Positions 1 to 10,740 of a stretch of 64,000 bases of DNA are shown one piece after another; positions within the stretch are counted from its first letter, which is position 1; each line of letters opens with the position of its first letter. Source of the stretch: Molanna angustata (lineage: Eukaryota > Arthropoda > Insecta > Trichoptera > Molannidae); the NCBI GenBank assembly GCA_963576475.1, contig OY754982.1, forward strand, positions 23,001,836-23,065,835, given 5' to 3'. Below the pieces are notes generated by a model. It saw only the letters and a list, made by a program, of their open reading frames with translations, was not told the origin of the DNA and ran no database searches. The position numbers and the translations under genes are program-made.

Positions 1-284
1 TATATATTGTATTTTTACTGATCTGTCACATAATGTTATCATTCATTCGTCCATGTTTGTTGCATTGAGTAGCTTTCTTTTAGTTTTTTCTTAAACAGTT
101 TTTCTTGGATCATTTTTATACAATCCAAAAATGACTGTCTTATGCATTATGCTCGTATAACAATGTTACTTCAAGATAGTATTCAAGGGCAGTATCTGCA
201 AGCACTTACAAGAATAATTAAAAAAAATCATAAAAAAAACTTAAACATATCTTGGTGAGGTGGTTTATATCAAATAAAAAAATG
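1..284. other. AT-rich flank, no gene seen
   Basis: No open frame of note and no recognisable repeat. It ends at the left target-site TA of the pogo-like transposon. Confidence 0.5.
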
Positions 285-286
285 TA

Positions 287-1972
287 GGGGAGAGTGGGGA
301 TCATTGGGCAGTAGGGAGGATTGGCCACCCCTAAGTATCTGAAAATATATAGAGTTAATAGCAATTTTTTCTCTCGTTTTCATTATTTTATTCACTAGCA
401 ACACCAACAAACGTCAAATCAACTATCAGTTATGTTACATAAAAACGCTACAAGTCGTTGCATGTTTTCGTGTTAAAAAACGAAATATTTTACGAGTTTT
501 TGTTACAATTTTTACGTAGGATTTTATAAAGAGGTACGTATTTTAATTATATTATTTGAATAATTAACCATTTAAGTTCTTTGTTGTAAATAAACTATAT
601 TAATAATTCCTAACCTAAAAAAATAACGAGGGTATATTTCAAATAATGAGTGATAGGGATCATTGGGCACTGTGTTTTGAGGGAGGATTAGGCATGCCCA
701 AAGCTCCCTCTCTTATACATTTTTTTTTTTTTTTAGAAAATGCCGTTTCAATATAAAAATATGGGGAAAAGGCAAATGATACAGAAAAGTGTTATTGATA
801 GAGCTGCTGTGAAAGAAGTAAAAACAGGGGCTGAAATTAAACCAACAGCCATTAAATATAATATTCCTAGATCAACTCTACAAAGATATTTAAAAAAGGG
901 AGATGTAAATAAAGCTTTTCCTAATAAATATACATCTAAACAAATTTTCAACACAGAGGAGGAAATCAAAATAGAAGAATATATTTCAATATCATCCAAA
1001 TTAAATTACGGTCTTTCTAAGATACAATCCCGTGAATTAGCGCACAGTTATGCTATTGCTTTGAAAAAAAAATACCCGAGAACTGGGCGAAAAACAACTT
1101 AGCTTCCAAAGATTGGTTACGTGGATTTCTATACAGACACCCTCAGTTATCTGTTAGGACTCCAGAAGCTACCAGCCTAACAAGAGCGACTAGCTTCAAC
1201 TGAACCAATGTTGAAGATGTTTTTCGCACTCTCAAAGATTTGTATGGACGGTACAATTTTGGGCCTGAATCAATTTATAACATGAACGAAACTGGGCTAA
1301 CTACTACTCAAAAAACGCAAAATGTTATAGCAGTTAAAGGAGCAAAGCAAGTAGGTTTGATGACATCTGCGGAACGGGGTACATTGATTACAGTATGTTG
1401 CGGACCTAATGCAATTGGGAATATTATTCCACCTTTTTTTTTATATTTCCAACGGTAAATTTCAAAACATATATGTATGTTGAATAATGCCCCTACGGGA
1501 TCTGATGGTGCTGCTCATCAATCAGGATGGATGACTTCCGAAATTTTTTTTTAAATACATACATTTTTTTTTTTTTAGTTATGTCAATCATTTTTTTCTT
1601 TTTATATAGCTTTTTACTTGCAAATAAATAATTATTTTCTTATGGTTTGTGTGTTTATTACATTCCTTAACAATTACAATTAAAATATGTACAAATGTGT
1701 TGCTTAAAAGAAGGTTTAGTGTGCATGGTGCCCAAACCTCCCTATGGTGTGCCCAAACATCCCTACCCCAGGGAGGTTTGGGCACTTTTGAATTGCTTTA
1801 GAAAAATAATAATAACTTTTAAATAAAAGAAGATGTTTATATACTGTCTTCGTGGAAATACTAGCTAAAGGTGTGGACTAATGATTAAAAGAAAAATATT
1901 TCAGTTATTCATAAAAGTAAAAATTCTAAAATTCAAAATGTAAAAACGTGCCCAATGATCCCCACCCTCCCC
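287..1972 (+). mobile_element. pogo/Tigger-like DNA transposon, intact ends, dead transposase
   Basis: The element is bounded by 24-bp terminal inverted repeats with one mismatch (287-310 and 1949-1972; GGGGAGAGTGGGGATCATTG against the complement of the right end) and flanked by TA at 285-286 and 1973-1974, the usual pogo/mariner target duplication. Inside, several copies of the words TTGGGCA and TGCCCAA-CCTCCCT recur near both ends (about 660, 690, 1728, 1749 and 1775). They look like subterminal repeats, which often bind transposase. It carries a broken pogo-family transposase in the same strand. It lies just downstream of MADF gene A. Confidence 0.85.
740..1458 (+). pseudogene. decayed pogo/jerky-type transposase
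   Basis: The first block (740-1102, about 120 codons) reads like a Pipsqueak/CENP-B type helix-turn-helix, with the core PTAIKYNIPRSTLQRYLKKG. After a frame change near 1100 the next block reads ASKDWLRGFLYRHPQLSVRT, typical of the CENP-B-like second DNA-binding region. A TGA follows at about 1199. The third block (1240-1458) starts the DDE nuclease, with YNMNETGL where family members have NxDETG. The first catalytic Asp is therefore Asn, and the later D residues are missing. A frameshift, a stop, an active-site change and truncation together make it non-functional. Confidence 0.85.
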
Positions 1973-2466
1973 TATACATAATTTTAAATTGTAATTTATT
2001 ATATTTATTGTTTTAATGTATTTTGGTTATTTGTAATGAAAAAATAAGTTGTACATACGAATTGACGTAAATCAATTTATTTGGAATCAAAATTCAGATT
2101 CATGTTCATAACTAAAAAATCTATTAGTATTAACTAACTTATCAAAAACCCTTTTCACTATGGCAATTATTTTTCCCCACGTGGTTGTGGGGTTTGCTTT
2201 ATTCGTTCTTCGCCAACACCTCGCTGTGTCCTGTGCGTCTTTTGGGGAAAGATTGCAGTCTCTATGTCCTGCTTGACCACTCCATACCATCTGCGTCTGG
2301 ACTTCTTACTGGGGATATTAAGTTCTGGTGCCATGTTGCCTACCTATTCTTGTATCAAAAAGTATTGTACACTGTCAAAATAATTTTCTCCGTCACAAAT
2401 TTTCAAATTTAGCGTCACTTGGTACTTATTTTATACGATTACCTACGAAATGTAACATTATAAAAA

Positions 2467-2874
2467 TTATTGCGTTGACATTTTTACATTTGCTTGACTT
2501 TTTCCTGGCGGAGTTTTTAATTTACTTGTAGACAAAACAGGCGGGTCGGTTATAGGTTGTATTTTCAATTGTCCTTTGGCTATCGGAGTTTTGATTTCGG
2601 ATTGTTTGGTCAACTGTGAGAGGATTCCTCGATACAGAGCTTGATTGATGAGGTTCTCGGCGTACAGTCTCTGGTCGTGATACATCTTTCGCAGTTTGGC
2701 AGCGACCGTTACGCCTATGGAATGATATTCATCACTTTCCTTTTGGGGCGTGGAGTATTTTTGGGGTCTTGCCAATGACTCCTGTTCAGGCGATGGTTTA
2801 GCCGGCTTAATCTTGCGTTTGCCAACGAGGCGGGACTTGAGCCAAGCCGGCGTCACCGTTGGATCCATTAAATC
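2467..2874 (-). CDS. MADF-BESS gene A, exon 2 (BESS-like motif)
   Basis: Second coding exon of gene A; it ends at the stop codon at 2467-2469. The acceptor is TTTCAG just above 2874, and joining is phase 0, adding Asp-Leu before the Met at 2868. The exon encodes a basic linker (KRKIKPAKPSPEQE), then a 40-residue BESS-like segment containing GVTVAAKLRKMYHDQRLYAE and ending ..NQALYRGILSQL, then a low-complexity tail. BESS motifs mediate protein-protein contacts in MADF transcription factors. The spliced product would be 252 aa. Genes B and C carry closely related segments, so the call rests partly on that conservation. A minus-strand AATAAA at about 2081-2076 could be the polyadenylation signal. 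Confidence 0.8.
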   Translation of the reverse strand, partial: DLMDPTVTPAWLKSRLVGKRKIKPAKPSPEQESLARPQKYSTPQKESDEYHSIGVTVAAKLRKMYHDQRLYAENLINQALYRGILSQLTKQSEIKTPIAKGQLKIQPITDPPVLSTSKLKTPPGKSQANVKMSTQ

Positions 2875-4096
2875 CTGAAAGGAATGTTTTATTATGAAAC
2901 TATATTATTTCACTCAGTAAACAGTGTAATAAGTTTGAGAGTATGACATCATATCGTCTTTATTTGTATATTTTAATTGAACTGCTAGTCATTTGTAAAT
3001 AACCTATTAAACATGTACCGGTATTTTTAGTCATACCTTAACCTACAATTTTACTACAGAATTAATAAAAATAATCTAGAACATCTACTGTTAGTGTCAT
3101 TCTATATTCCTTCTGTGAATACTTTCTGCATATTACAAATAACAATATTGGTATTTTTTTTAATAAATTTTACTTTTAAATGTTTAATTTGTGTTTTAGT
3201 AATCGAGATTTAGTAATAAATTCATCAAACGATCGATGAAATTTGAATAAAGCAAATCCAAAAGTATTTGTGCAAATGGCGAATGAACAAGTTGAGTAGT
3301 GGATTTAGTCTATTGAGTTTTCACTCAGTTTTCAATCTTCGAAGTTTTATGTATATATGTATAAAATTATTTCTAATTTTCCTACTGCCAATTCTTGACC
3401 ACTGACGCGTTTCGCTCAAAGAGCATCTACAGAATGATACTTGTGTATTAGTGGACCTTTTATTTATATACAAAAAATCTATTTACATATTATGATTTAG
3501 CAATTTTATTACTTTATATTACGCATAATGTAATGTATGATAATGAGGGTACCTACTATTTTGGCAAATATTTAAAATTCATTGTTGTCTTTTGTAATTT
3601 GCAAATTTTTGTAACTATATTTTCCCTTAAATTAAATTGAACTAAAAAACAAGGGTATAATTTTTGTATGAATGTGGTACACATAAAAGTTAAATCTTAA
3701 AAAGGTTGGGTATACCTGACCTAAACAATATATTGAAATGAGTATAACAATCAGCTTTAGTAATTTCCATACTTAACTAAATTGGAAAAATCTAAGATGC
3801 TCTTTGAGCGAAACACGTTAGTGATCCAAGTATTTGTAAGTGGAAAAAAGTTAAAATTGAGTTTTTTTTACTTATTTTAAGTTATTTAATATAATTGATG
3901 TGTGTAATATGTTTCCAAATTTTTGAAACCAAAGATATTTGTTTTATCTTCAATTTTGGTTATACTCGTATTCCATATATGATTTGAAATCAATAAAGTC
4001 TAGCATAATGAGATTTTGATTCCGATAATAATTGTCTTTAAATGATCAAAGTATCGGGTTAATAATATCAACATTTGTTTAAAGAAACTAACTTAC
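2875..4096 (-). other. intron of MADF-BESS gene A
   Basis: Phase-0 intron with minus-strand donor GTAAGT (4096-4091) and acceptor CAG (2877-2875). AT-rich, and it contains the inverted-repeat element at 3394-3830. No other gene is seen. Confidence 0.75.
3394..3830. mobile_element. MITE-like element with ~36-bp inverted ends
   Basis: The left end, CTTGACCACTGACGCGTTTC and on through GCTCAAAGAGCATCT, is repeated inverted at the right end (about 3792-3830) with few mismatches. The 437-bp body is AT-rich and non-coding. It sits in the gene A intron. The ends point to a non-autonomous DNA transposon of unknown superfamily. Confidence 0.7.
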
Positions 4097-4447
4097 CATT
4101 TCAGGAGCAGTTCCTAAAGGGTCATCTTCATCATCGTCCACTCCCCTCAAAAACTTGAAAGCATTCCAATACCTCCATTTTGGCTCCACAGGGGCCTCCG
4201 ACCCTCTGCTCTTTATAATACTAATTTTCACCCTCCTGCACGTTGTCAAGAGCGACTTTATCTTCCTCTTGCACACCTCGGGGTGGAAACCCGTTTCAGC
4301 CGCTACCAACTTCCAGGATTCATCTTTCCTCTTTTTCTTGTTGTACCTTATGATGTGTGGGTTCCACAGAATGGTGTGCTTCTTGAACGCGGATATCAAC
4401 TGCATCGTTTCTGTGTATGTCAAATCCAAATTCACTTCTTCAGACAT
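4097..4447 (-). CDS. MADF-BESS gene A, exon 1 (MADF domain)
   Basis: Encodes 117 residues from ATG at 4447 to a GTAAGT donor. It shows a MADF (Myb/SANT-like) domain: the helix with TMQLISAFKKHTILWNP, then ESWKLVAAETGFHPEVCKRK, and the closing EPKWRYWNAFKFLRG. The conserved Trp residues and the CKRK..SLLTTCRR helix are typical. MADF proteins bind DNA in the nucleus and usually act as transcriptional regulators. With exon 2 the protein is 252 aa, a normal size for the family. Two similar genes follow on the same strand at 12.4 and 16.3 kb with the same intron position, so this is a tandem family. The target genes are unknown. Confidence 0.88.
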
Positions 4448-4494
4448 TCTGAAAAATGTGAATAACTCATTTTGTTGAAGATATTATTATATAA

Positions 4495-4599
4495 GTTGTC
4501 GCCAAATGTCTTGAACCAGGCTTCCGGGCGCGGTTTCGTTGGTATACGTGCAAATCGCCCCCCTTCTCGGCGAAACGGCTCGAGATATTTGGCGACAAC
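4495..4599. mobile_element. 105-bp MITE just upstream of gene A
   Basis: Perfect 13-bp inverted ends GTTGTCGCCAAAT / ATTTGGCGACAAC enclose a GC-richer core (CAAATCGCCCCCCTTCTCGG). It starts 48 bp upstream of the gene A start codon, so it lies in its 5' UTR or promoter. Related diverged sequence is at about 28500-28580 and, inverted, at 35455-35575, which marks it as a dispersed family. Confidence 0.75.
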
Positions 4600-4771
4600 G
4601 TTTCTACAGTTAATCGAAAGAGATTGTCTGTCTTGGGAATTTATTTTTTCCTAACAAAAATGAGACACCTTAGTACCGATTCTTTTTACAAACCATTTTT
4701 TTATTATTTCTAAATTTGATTGTTAAGTTGGCATCACATAAAATAGAATTTTGAAATATGGAGACGTTAGA

Positions 4772-4895
4772 AGTAAGAATAACATGAGCGTGTATGAGTG
4801 CATGGACATGAATGGAGCGAGAAATGTATGTCTTGCGTTCGGTTATGTCAGATCTGCCTACCCCAAATAGAGAAAAAGCATAATGGTATGATAAA
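4772..4895 (+). mobile_element. LINE 3' fragment (reverse transcriptase C-terminus)
   Basis: One frame reads MSVYECMDMNGARNVC..GYVRSAYPK then stop, matching the pattern of the fragment at 14352-14460 (MRRCMDVKEARNVCKNRGVW..SAYTV). This is the usual C-terminal end of RTE/CR1-like reverse transcriptases in insects. A TAATGGTATGAT tail follows. Heavily 5'-truncated. Confidence 0.55.
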
Positions 4896-5333
4896 TGTTT
4901 TTCATATGTAGCTTTTAGTATGTAAGAACAGCAGTCAAAATTTATTGTTAATAATGTGGAAATTTGTTATTGGTTTTAGTCTCATACTAATGCATCTATA
5001 TAATAAATGATAATAAATGTTATTATACTGTAAATTTCCCGGAAATGAAATGAAATAAAATAAATTTAAAAAACCGAGTGGGTTGTGACCAACGCTACAC
5101 TCTCACTACCAAGTCACTCCATAAAGTATTCAATTTATGTATGGAAAATTTACAGCGTTTTCATGAAATGAGTTCGTTAAATTATTTTTGGTTTAAGTAT
5201 ATATTTTACTGAATGCCACTTTGTGAATGTGATGTGCCCTTTTAGCAATTTGAAAATAAAAATATCAAATTTTAAGTTTCCCGAGCTTGGGGTCACTTTG
5301 AAATATTTGACAGTTAAAAAATTGAGGAGCACT
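4896..5333. other. intergenic, nothing recognised
   Basis: AT-rich DNA without a supported gene. The segment at 5070-5330 may belong to the flank of the next inverted-repeat element. Confidence 0.4.
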
Positions 5334-5489
5334 GCCCCCCCTAGACAACGTGTCATTTAGCTCAAAAACAGAAACAAGAAAAGATAACTCAATGTATGGT
5401 AGTGACAGTTGCCAGTCACGTGAAAACTGTCACTTTCATACATTTGAGTTATCTTTTCTTGAGCTAAATGACACGTTGTCTAGGGGGGC
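5334..5489. repeat. foldback element, ~65-bp arms
   Basis: The left arm from GCCCCCCCTAGACAACGTGT through the segment ending AGTGACAGTT is matched in reverse complement by the right arm ending at 5489 (..ACACGTTGTCTAGGGGGGC), with small indels. The loop is about 20 bp and includes CACGTG. It is probably a small MITE or a DNA hairpin. Confidence 0.75.
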
Positions 5490-5634
5490 TAGTCAGATAT
5501 CCTTCAAAATCTAATGAGGTCTTAAGTGAGTATAAGTTATACAAATTTGCAAATTTAAAAAGAATCGAATGAGTATGTTTAGTCTACAATCGATAGTAGA
5601 ATAAACACGCCGCGCCGTACATAGCATATAGTAC

Positions 5635-5637
<3 letters not shown>

Positions 5638-5666
<29 letters not shown>

Positions 5667-5667
5667 G
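5638..5667. repeat. (CA)n microsatellite
   Basis: Uninterrupted CA dinucleotides directly left of the large foldback element. Confidence 0.9.
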
Positions 5668-5673
5668 ATACAT

Positions 5674-6048
5674 TACCCCCTATTCAGTAACTATTGTAAC
5701 TAAAATAGGAACGTTCTAAAATTGTAGATTTTAGATTTACGATCTTATTTCAGCGTTAGAAAATATAAACTTGGACTAAATGGAATAGTAACGTACCTAT
5801 TTTGGGCGGAACGTTCTTAAAAAGTTACTGAATTAGACGTATTATGAAAATTATGAAATTTTCATCATTTTTATAATTATTCAAAATACGTCTAATTCGG
5901 TAACTTTATAAGAACGTTTTGGCCAATATAGGTACGTTCCTATTCAAGTTTATATTTTATAACGCTGAAATAAGATCGTAAATCTACAATTTACAATTTT
6001 AGAACGTTCCTATTTTAGTTACAATAGTTAGGTACTGAATACGGGGTA
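5674..6048. mobile_element. long foldback MITE, arms ~185 bp
   Basis: Almost the whole 375 bp is one imperfect inverted repeat. The ends read TACCCCCTATTCAGTAAC and, inverted, TACCCCGTATTCAGTACC. Inner shared words include GGAACGTTCTAAAATTGTAG, TTACGATCTTATTTCAGCG and TTAGACGTATT. There is no coding capacity. TA at each end could be a target duplication, as in Tc1/mariner-derived MITEs. Confidence 0.8.
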
Positions 6049-6348
6049 TTGTGATGAAAATTTCACAATTCAATCTCGGCATGATACTACTTAATAATCT
6101 GCCATAAAAAATAACCTTAAAAATTGCGAATTCCTAACTCCACTATATCTCCTTGGGTTAAGTAAAAAAACCTTGAAAAAAACAATGGAATCGGATCAAG
6201 TCAAATGCAAATATTTAATATACCTAGTGATTTTTTTTTTGTTATATTTTCCAATATTATTCATTTTTGGTTTTTTTTTATAATATAGCTACTTATCTAC
6301 CTATGTATGTGTTTATGCAATAAATCAATGTTTATATTACTTACTAGC

Positions 6349-8397
6349 TTTTATGTCCCGCCGTTGGCCAAGAATGTAATATTGTGAAGGAAAAAGCAAT
6401 CGTTTTTATAATATTGTCACCCAATTATTTTGCAAAATCGGACTATGAAAAGTGGTTTGAAATATGATTGAATTTGATTGTAAAATGTTCAAGTGATGGC
6501 CACAACCCATTATTTTTTATAAAGTGTGAATGAAGTATAATATACAAAATTTCTGCACGCATGGACTATGCGAAATGGTTTTAAATATGACTGTTTATCA
6601 ACGTTGTAAAGAGATTGGTTTGGCCACAACCCCCATTTTCAAATATTATCATCGAAATAAATTTTAATATGTACCTATTGAAAATTTAGTAATTTTGGAT
6701 GTTGGGATGTGGTTAAAATTTGATTAAACAAATGTACTGAAAAGATCTAGTGTTGGTCACATCATAATATTCGTTTTTATATTTTTGCATCGAGTGTGCA
6801 TTATATTTTTGCACAATTAGACTAATAGACTTAAAATTGACACAAAAGTCTACATTAACGAAGAAGAAGAAGACTTAAACTATGGTAAATAGTTTTTAAT
6901 TTGAATATAAACGTTGTGAAGAGTTCAGTAATGGCCACAACCCCCATTCTTTAAATATTGTCAACTAAATCAAATGTGTAGGTGTTGAAAATTATTCAAA
7001 ATAGGATGATATAAATGGTTTAAATTTGATTAAACAAAAGTATTGAAAAGATTCTAGTGCAGGTTACATCGTCACATCCCACAATCCATTCGTTTTTACA
7101 TATGTATTTTCATCAAGTATGCATATCGTTAAAAATATTTCTGCACAATAGACTATTAGACTTAAAACTAACCCAAAAGTCTAAATAAAAAAGAGAAGGA
7201 TAAGTATAAGACTATACGAAATAGTTTGTATAAAAAACTATCCCAATGGTCTACGTAAAATAAGTTAAAATACATAAAATAGAAGAATAAGACTATTGGA
7301 AATAGATTGTATGAAAACAAACCAAAAGGTCTTCATAAAAGAAGAAGAAGATTAATCTATAGGAAATAGTTTGTATAAAATTCACCCAAGTTCTATATAA
7401 AATAAGAAAACGAAGAAAAAGACAAAAGGAAATAGTTTTTATAAAAACTGTCCTAAAGGTCTACATAAAATTAAGAAGAAAAAGAAGAAGACCCGTCGCT
7501 TCAGACCCTTCAGTACCTCCCGTCGCTTCAGACCCTTCAGTACCTCCCGTCCCTTCAGGCCCTTCAGTACCTCCAGTCCCTTCAATCCCTCATTACGTCC
7601 CTTCCCTTCATTACATCCCGTCCCTTAAGTCGGTTAAGAAAAGTTTAAATCCAGAAACCATCCTGGAAGAAACGCGAAGAGATGAAAGGACGAAAGAAGA
7701 AGAAAAAAGTTCAAATCCAGATACCTGCGAAGATAATGAAGGAAAATTGGACCTTCTTCTCCCAGGATAGTCCACCTTCATAGGTAAAATGACCAAATGC
7801 ACGATGAAGAAGAAGAAGAAAAAAAAAATTTAAATCCAGAAACCAGTGAAGAGATGGAAGGAAAATTGGACCTTCTTCTCCCAGGTTAGTCCACCTTCAT
7901 AGGTAAAATGACTAAATAGACGATGAAGAAGAAGAAGAAAATAGTTTAAATCCAGAAACTTGCGAAGAGATGGAAGGAAAATTGGACCTTCATCTCCCAG
8001 GATAGTTCATCTTCATAGGTAATATGACCAAATACACGATGAAGAAAAAAAAGAAAAAAGTTTAAACCCAGAAACCTGTGAAGAGATGGTCGGAAAGTGG
8101 GACCTTCTTCTCCCAGGATAGTCCACCTTCATAGGTAAAATAACCAAATACACGATGAAGAAGAAGAAGAAAAAGGTTAAAATCTACAAACCGTCCTGGA
8201 AGACCTGCGAAGAGATGGAAGGACAGTCGGACCTTCTTTTCCCAGGATACTACCCCTTCATAGGTAAAATGACCAAATACACGAAGAAGAATAAGAAAAA
8301 AGTTTAAATCCAGAAACCATCCCGGGCACACGCTCGACAATTCACCAAAGTTTCATTGTAATCGGACAAACGGTTTAGGAGCACATCGCATGCAATT
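6349..8397. repeat. composite repeat-rich element with internal tandem arrays
   Basis: It starts CTAGCTTTTATGTCCCGCCG. Next come two or more ~320-bp repeats with GGCCACAACCCCCATT (about 6600 and 6930), ~70-bp purine-rich repeats with AGGAAATAGTTTGTATAAAA (about 7190-7480), a CCTTCAGTACCTCCCGTCSCTTCAGaccc array (7495-7620) and ~120-bp repeats (7636-8340). It ends TTTCATTGTAATCGGACAAA..CGGTTTAGGAGCA. A shorter relative lies at about 13500-13870. Starts near CTAGCTTTT-CCCGC and ends near ATCGG..CGGTTTaGGAG are familiar from lepidopteran dispersed elements; the class is not settled. Confidence 0.6.
7636..8340. repeat. ~120-bp tandem repeat, 5-6 copies
   Basis: Units contain AGTTTAAATCCAGAAACC, GCGAAGAGATGGAAGG, GGACCTTCTTCTCCCAGGAT, AGTCCACCTTCATAGGTAAA and a (GAA)n stretch. 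Minus-strand open frames across it are by-products of the periodicity. A single diverged unit is at 11318-11420 in the gene B intron. Confidence 0.8.
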
Positions 8398-9430
8398 TCC
8401 CGATAGGAAATCAGTATATTGTTGATTTGTAAGTAAATAGTAATAGGTAGGTACCTACCTACAACAATATTCTAAATAAATTCTATTCACAACAAATTTT
8501 ATTTGAATATCAGAATATTTCCGTTACCATAGTAACCATTCCAATACGTTAAAAATATCAAATGGTTTGAGACTTTTTTTGAATATGTAGGTACCTACAT
8601 TGGTTTGTTCGATGCCATAAAAATGAAAATTGTCAGAAAAATCAAATATTATTTACAAATTATGCAATTTTATTATCCCTATATCTTTACTAATAATAAG
8701 CACATTTTTACAATATATGTCTTAAAACTTGCTGTAATGTCTTGTGTTTCATTTTCTTATTTCATAATTACATTTATTTCAAAGGTTTATTATTTTCAAG
8801 AACATATTCATTCGGTAGGAAAATGAAATATTGTATGAAAAGATATTAAAATGGCGGCGTTTATGTACAAAACGCTTACTTTAAAAATAAGTTATACATT
8901 ATAATTATACAAAATATTCACCATGTTTTTCACTTAAACGCTAAGTTATACTTGTAAATATATTTTTTTCGTGTAAATACGTACTTCTAACTTTTAAACT
9001 AACAGATATTTGCGTGCAAAATGTACACTTTTTTGACAGATACGACTTGGAAAATTTTGTATGAAAAAAATAATTATTGAAATATTTTTAAAATTCAGCA
9101 TTTTTATCGCATTATTTTTAGCGTGACACTGCATCAGGTATACTGGTACACGTTCGCACATAAATTAGATTTTTAGATGCTCTTAGTTTTTCAAAAGGCG
9201 TGAGACAAACACACACACACACACATACACACACACACATACACTAACATTTTGATTGCTTTATTACTTTAGATAGCTTAAAGTGAATGTATTAAAAAAT
9301 AAATAAATACATAATATTATATGTCTTAAAACATTGATTATTCCAAGTTACATATATTAAATGGACAAAGATAAATTAGTGAAACACGTCACACATGGTA
9401 CCAAGATAATTAGGTATATAAATTATTCAT
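8398..9430. other. intergenic AT-rich DNA
   Basis: No gene supported. It contains an (AC)n microsatellite at about 9211-9243 and GTAGGTACCTAC words at about 8451 and 8588. Confidence 0.5.
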
Positions 9431-9535
9431 TCATACCATCACGGCATATCCCACAATGTGGGGTAACCAGCGAAAGGTGTGGGGGTGTGCATTGCCTTAT
9501 AAAAGGCAGCACAACACATCTGTGTGTATAAATTA
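9431..9535 (+). repeat. dispersed repeat (CCCACAATGTGGGGTAACCA type)
   Basis: The same consensus (atcCCACAATGTG..ACCAGCGAcAGGTGTG followed by ATAAAAGGCAGCAC) occurs at about 16757-16815 and, inverted and diverged, at about 40025-40110. It is probably the end of a retroelement or MITE family; the class is unknown. Confidence 0.5.
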
Positions 9536-9635
9536 TGTAGGTAGATATTATACTTATATTTTTTGTGCAATAAATTTTTGAATTATATTTATTTATTAAT
9601 GTTCATGCGTCGTTTCATACATCATGTTCGTCTAT

Positions 9636-9787
9636 TTTTCAAGCTTCTAACATTTCCTTCTTTCAGAATATCGTTCATACGATCGTGCCATTGTTTTCTT
9701 GGACTAACGCACATTATTTTCTTTGTCAGGTGTTCTCCATTCATTCTTTCTAATTGGTCAAACCATCTCAATTTCTTCATCTTACAT
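9636..9787 (-). mobile_element. LINE reverse transcriptase C-terminal fragment
   Basis: The minus strand reads MKKLRWFDQLERMNGEHLTK ..PRKQWHDRMNDILKEGNVRS, matching the common LINE C-terminus RWxGHVxRM..GRPRxRWxDxVxxDL. It is short and isolated, with no intact domain. Confidence 0.65.
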
Positions 9788-9865
9788 TATTTCCTTGTGT
9801 ACCTACTCATTTCTTACCCTGTCATTCATCGTCCTATTGCATTTTTTTGCTTAGCGATCTCATAA

Positions 9866-10740
9866 TAAAAAAAATTCGATTATATTTACCTGTACGCTTA
9901 TATCCCAACACTATAATGTAACCGAAAAATCTTTCAAAGTGGAATCATGTGAATAGCTCGATCGTTTAGCGGTAGAGTGCATTCGAATATTCAAAATAGG
10001 AACAAACCACGAACAATCGTCGTCATCAACAACGCCACACTGAGAAGCTCAAACCAAATACCCTGCCTCGGCAGACGTGTTGTAGAAACTGCTGAGACAT
10101 AACTCCGTCTCTTTCATACTCGAATATAATCCATTTCGCGGAACGAAAGAGCGAGTGAACCGTTACTGTTTGAAGCGGTATTTTTCCATTACGTTGTATA
10201 CGCAGGCCAAATTCATTCGACTGAAACGTAAGCAGTAAAGCACCTTATGTTAAAATTTGAAATAATTCCTTTTTTATATCTAACCAGCTCAAAATATTAA
10301 TTACCTACGTGATTTACGTTTATATATTTTTTCTTTCTCTTTTGAAATAATGCATTCAACACAAAATAAAATAAAAAATACTACAATATGCATAATTATT
10401 ATACATTTTATTTTATGTAGGCACTTACTTATATTTAACAAAACATTACTTAGGTTCCTACTTTTAATCATATTCAATGAAATTTAAAAATTAAAAGAAT
10501 TATTAAATTAATCAATAAGTACTGATTTTGTTAGAAATATTTAACATCTTCAAATAAATATTCAAACATGATGTCACACTGTTTATGACTAAACATCATT
10601 TTCTTTTTTATTTACATACCTAAGTATATCACTTAATATTTGCACTATTATTTTCTACACTATATAGTAAATTATGTAAGTATATTACACTATATTTTAT
10701 CAAGAATTATGTTTATACTCTTATCACTTAGTTTGCATAA
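9866..10740. other. intergenic between LINE fragment and gene B
   Basis: No supported gene. At about 9957-9985 the words GCTCGATCGTTTAGCGGTAGAGTGC resemble a tRNA A-box and may mark an old SINE head. The rest is AT-rich and probably includes the 3' UTR of gene B near 10741. Confidence 0.35.

Noticed and set aside
8062..8340. 92-codon minus-strand frame with repeated peptide
   Set aside because: A by-product of the ~120-bp tandem repeat.
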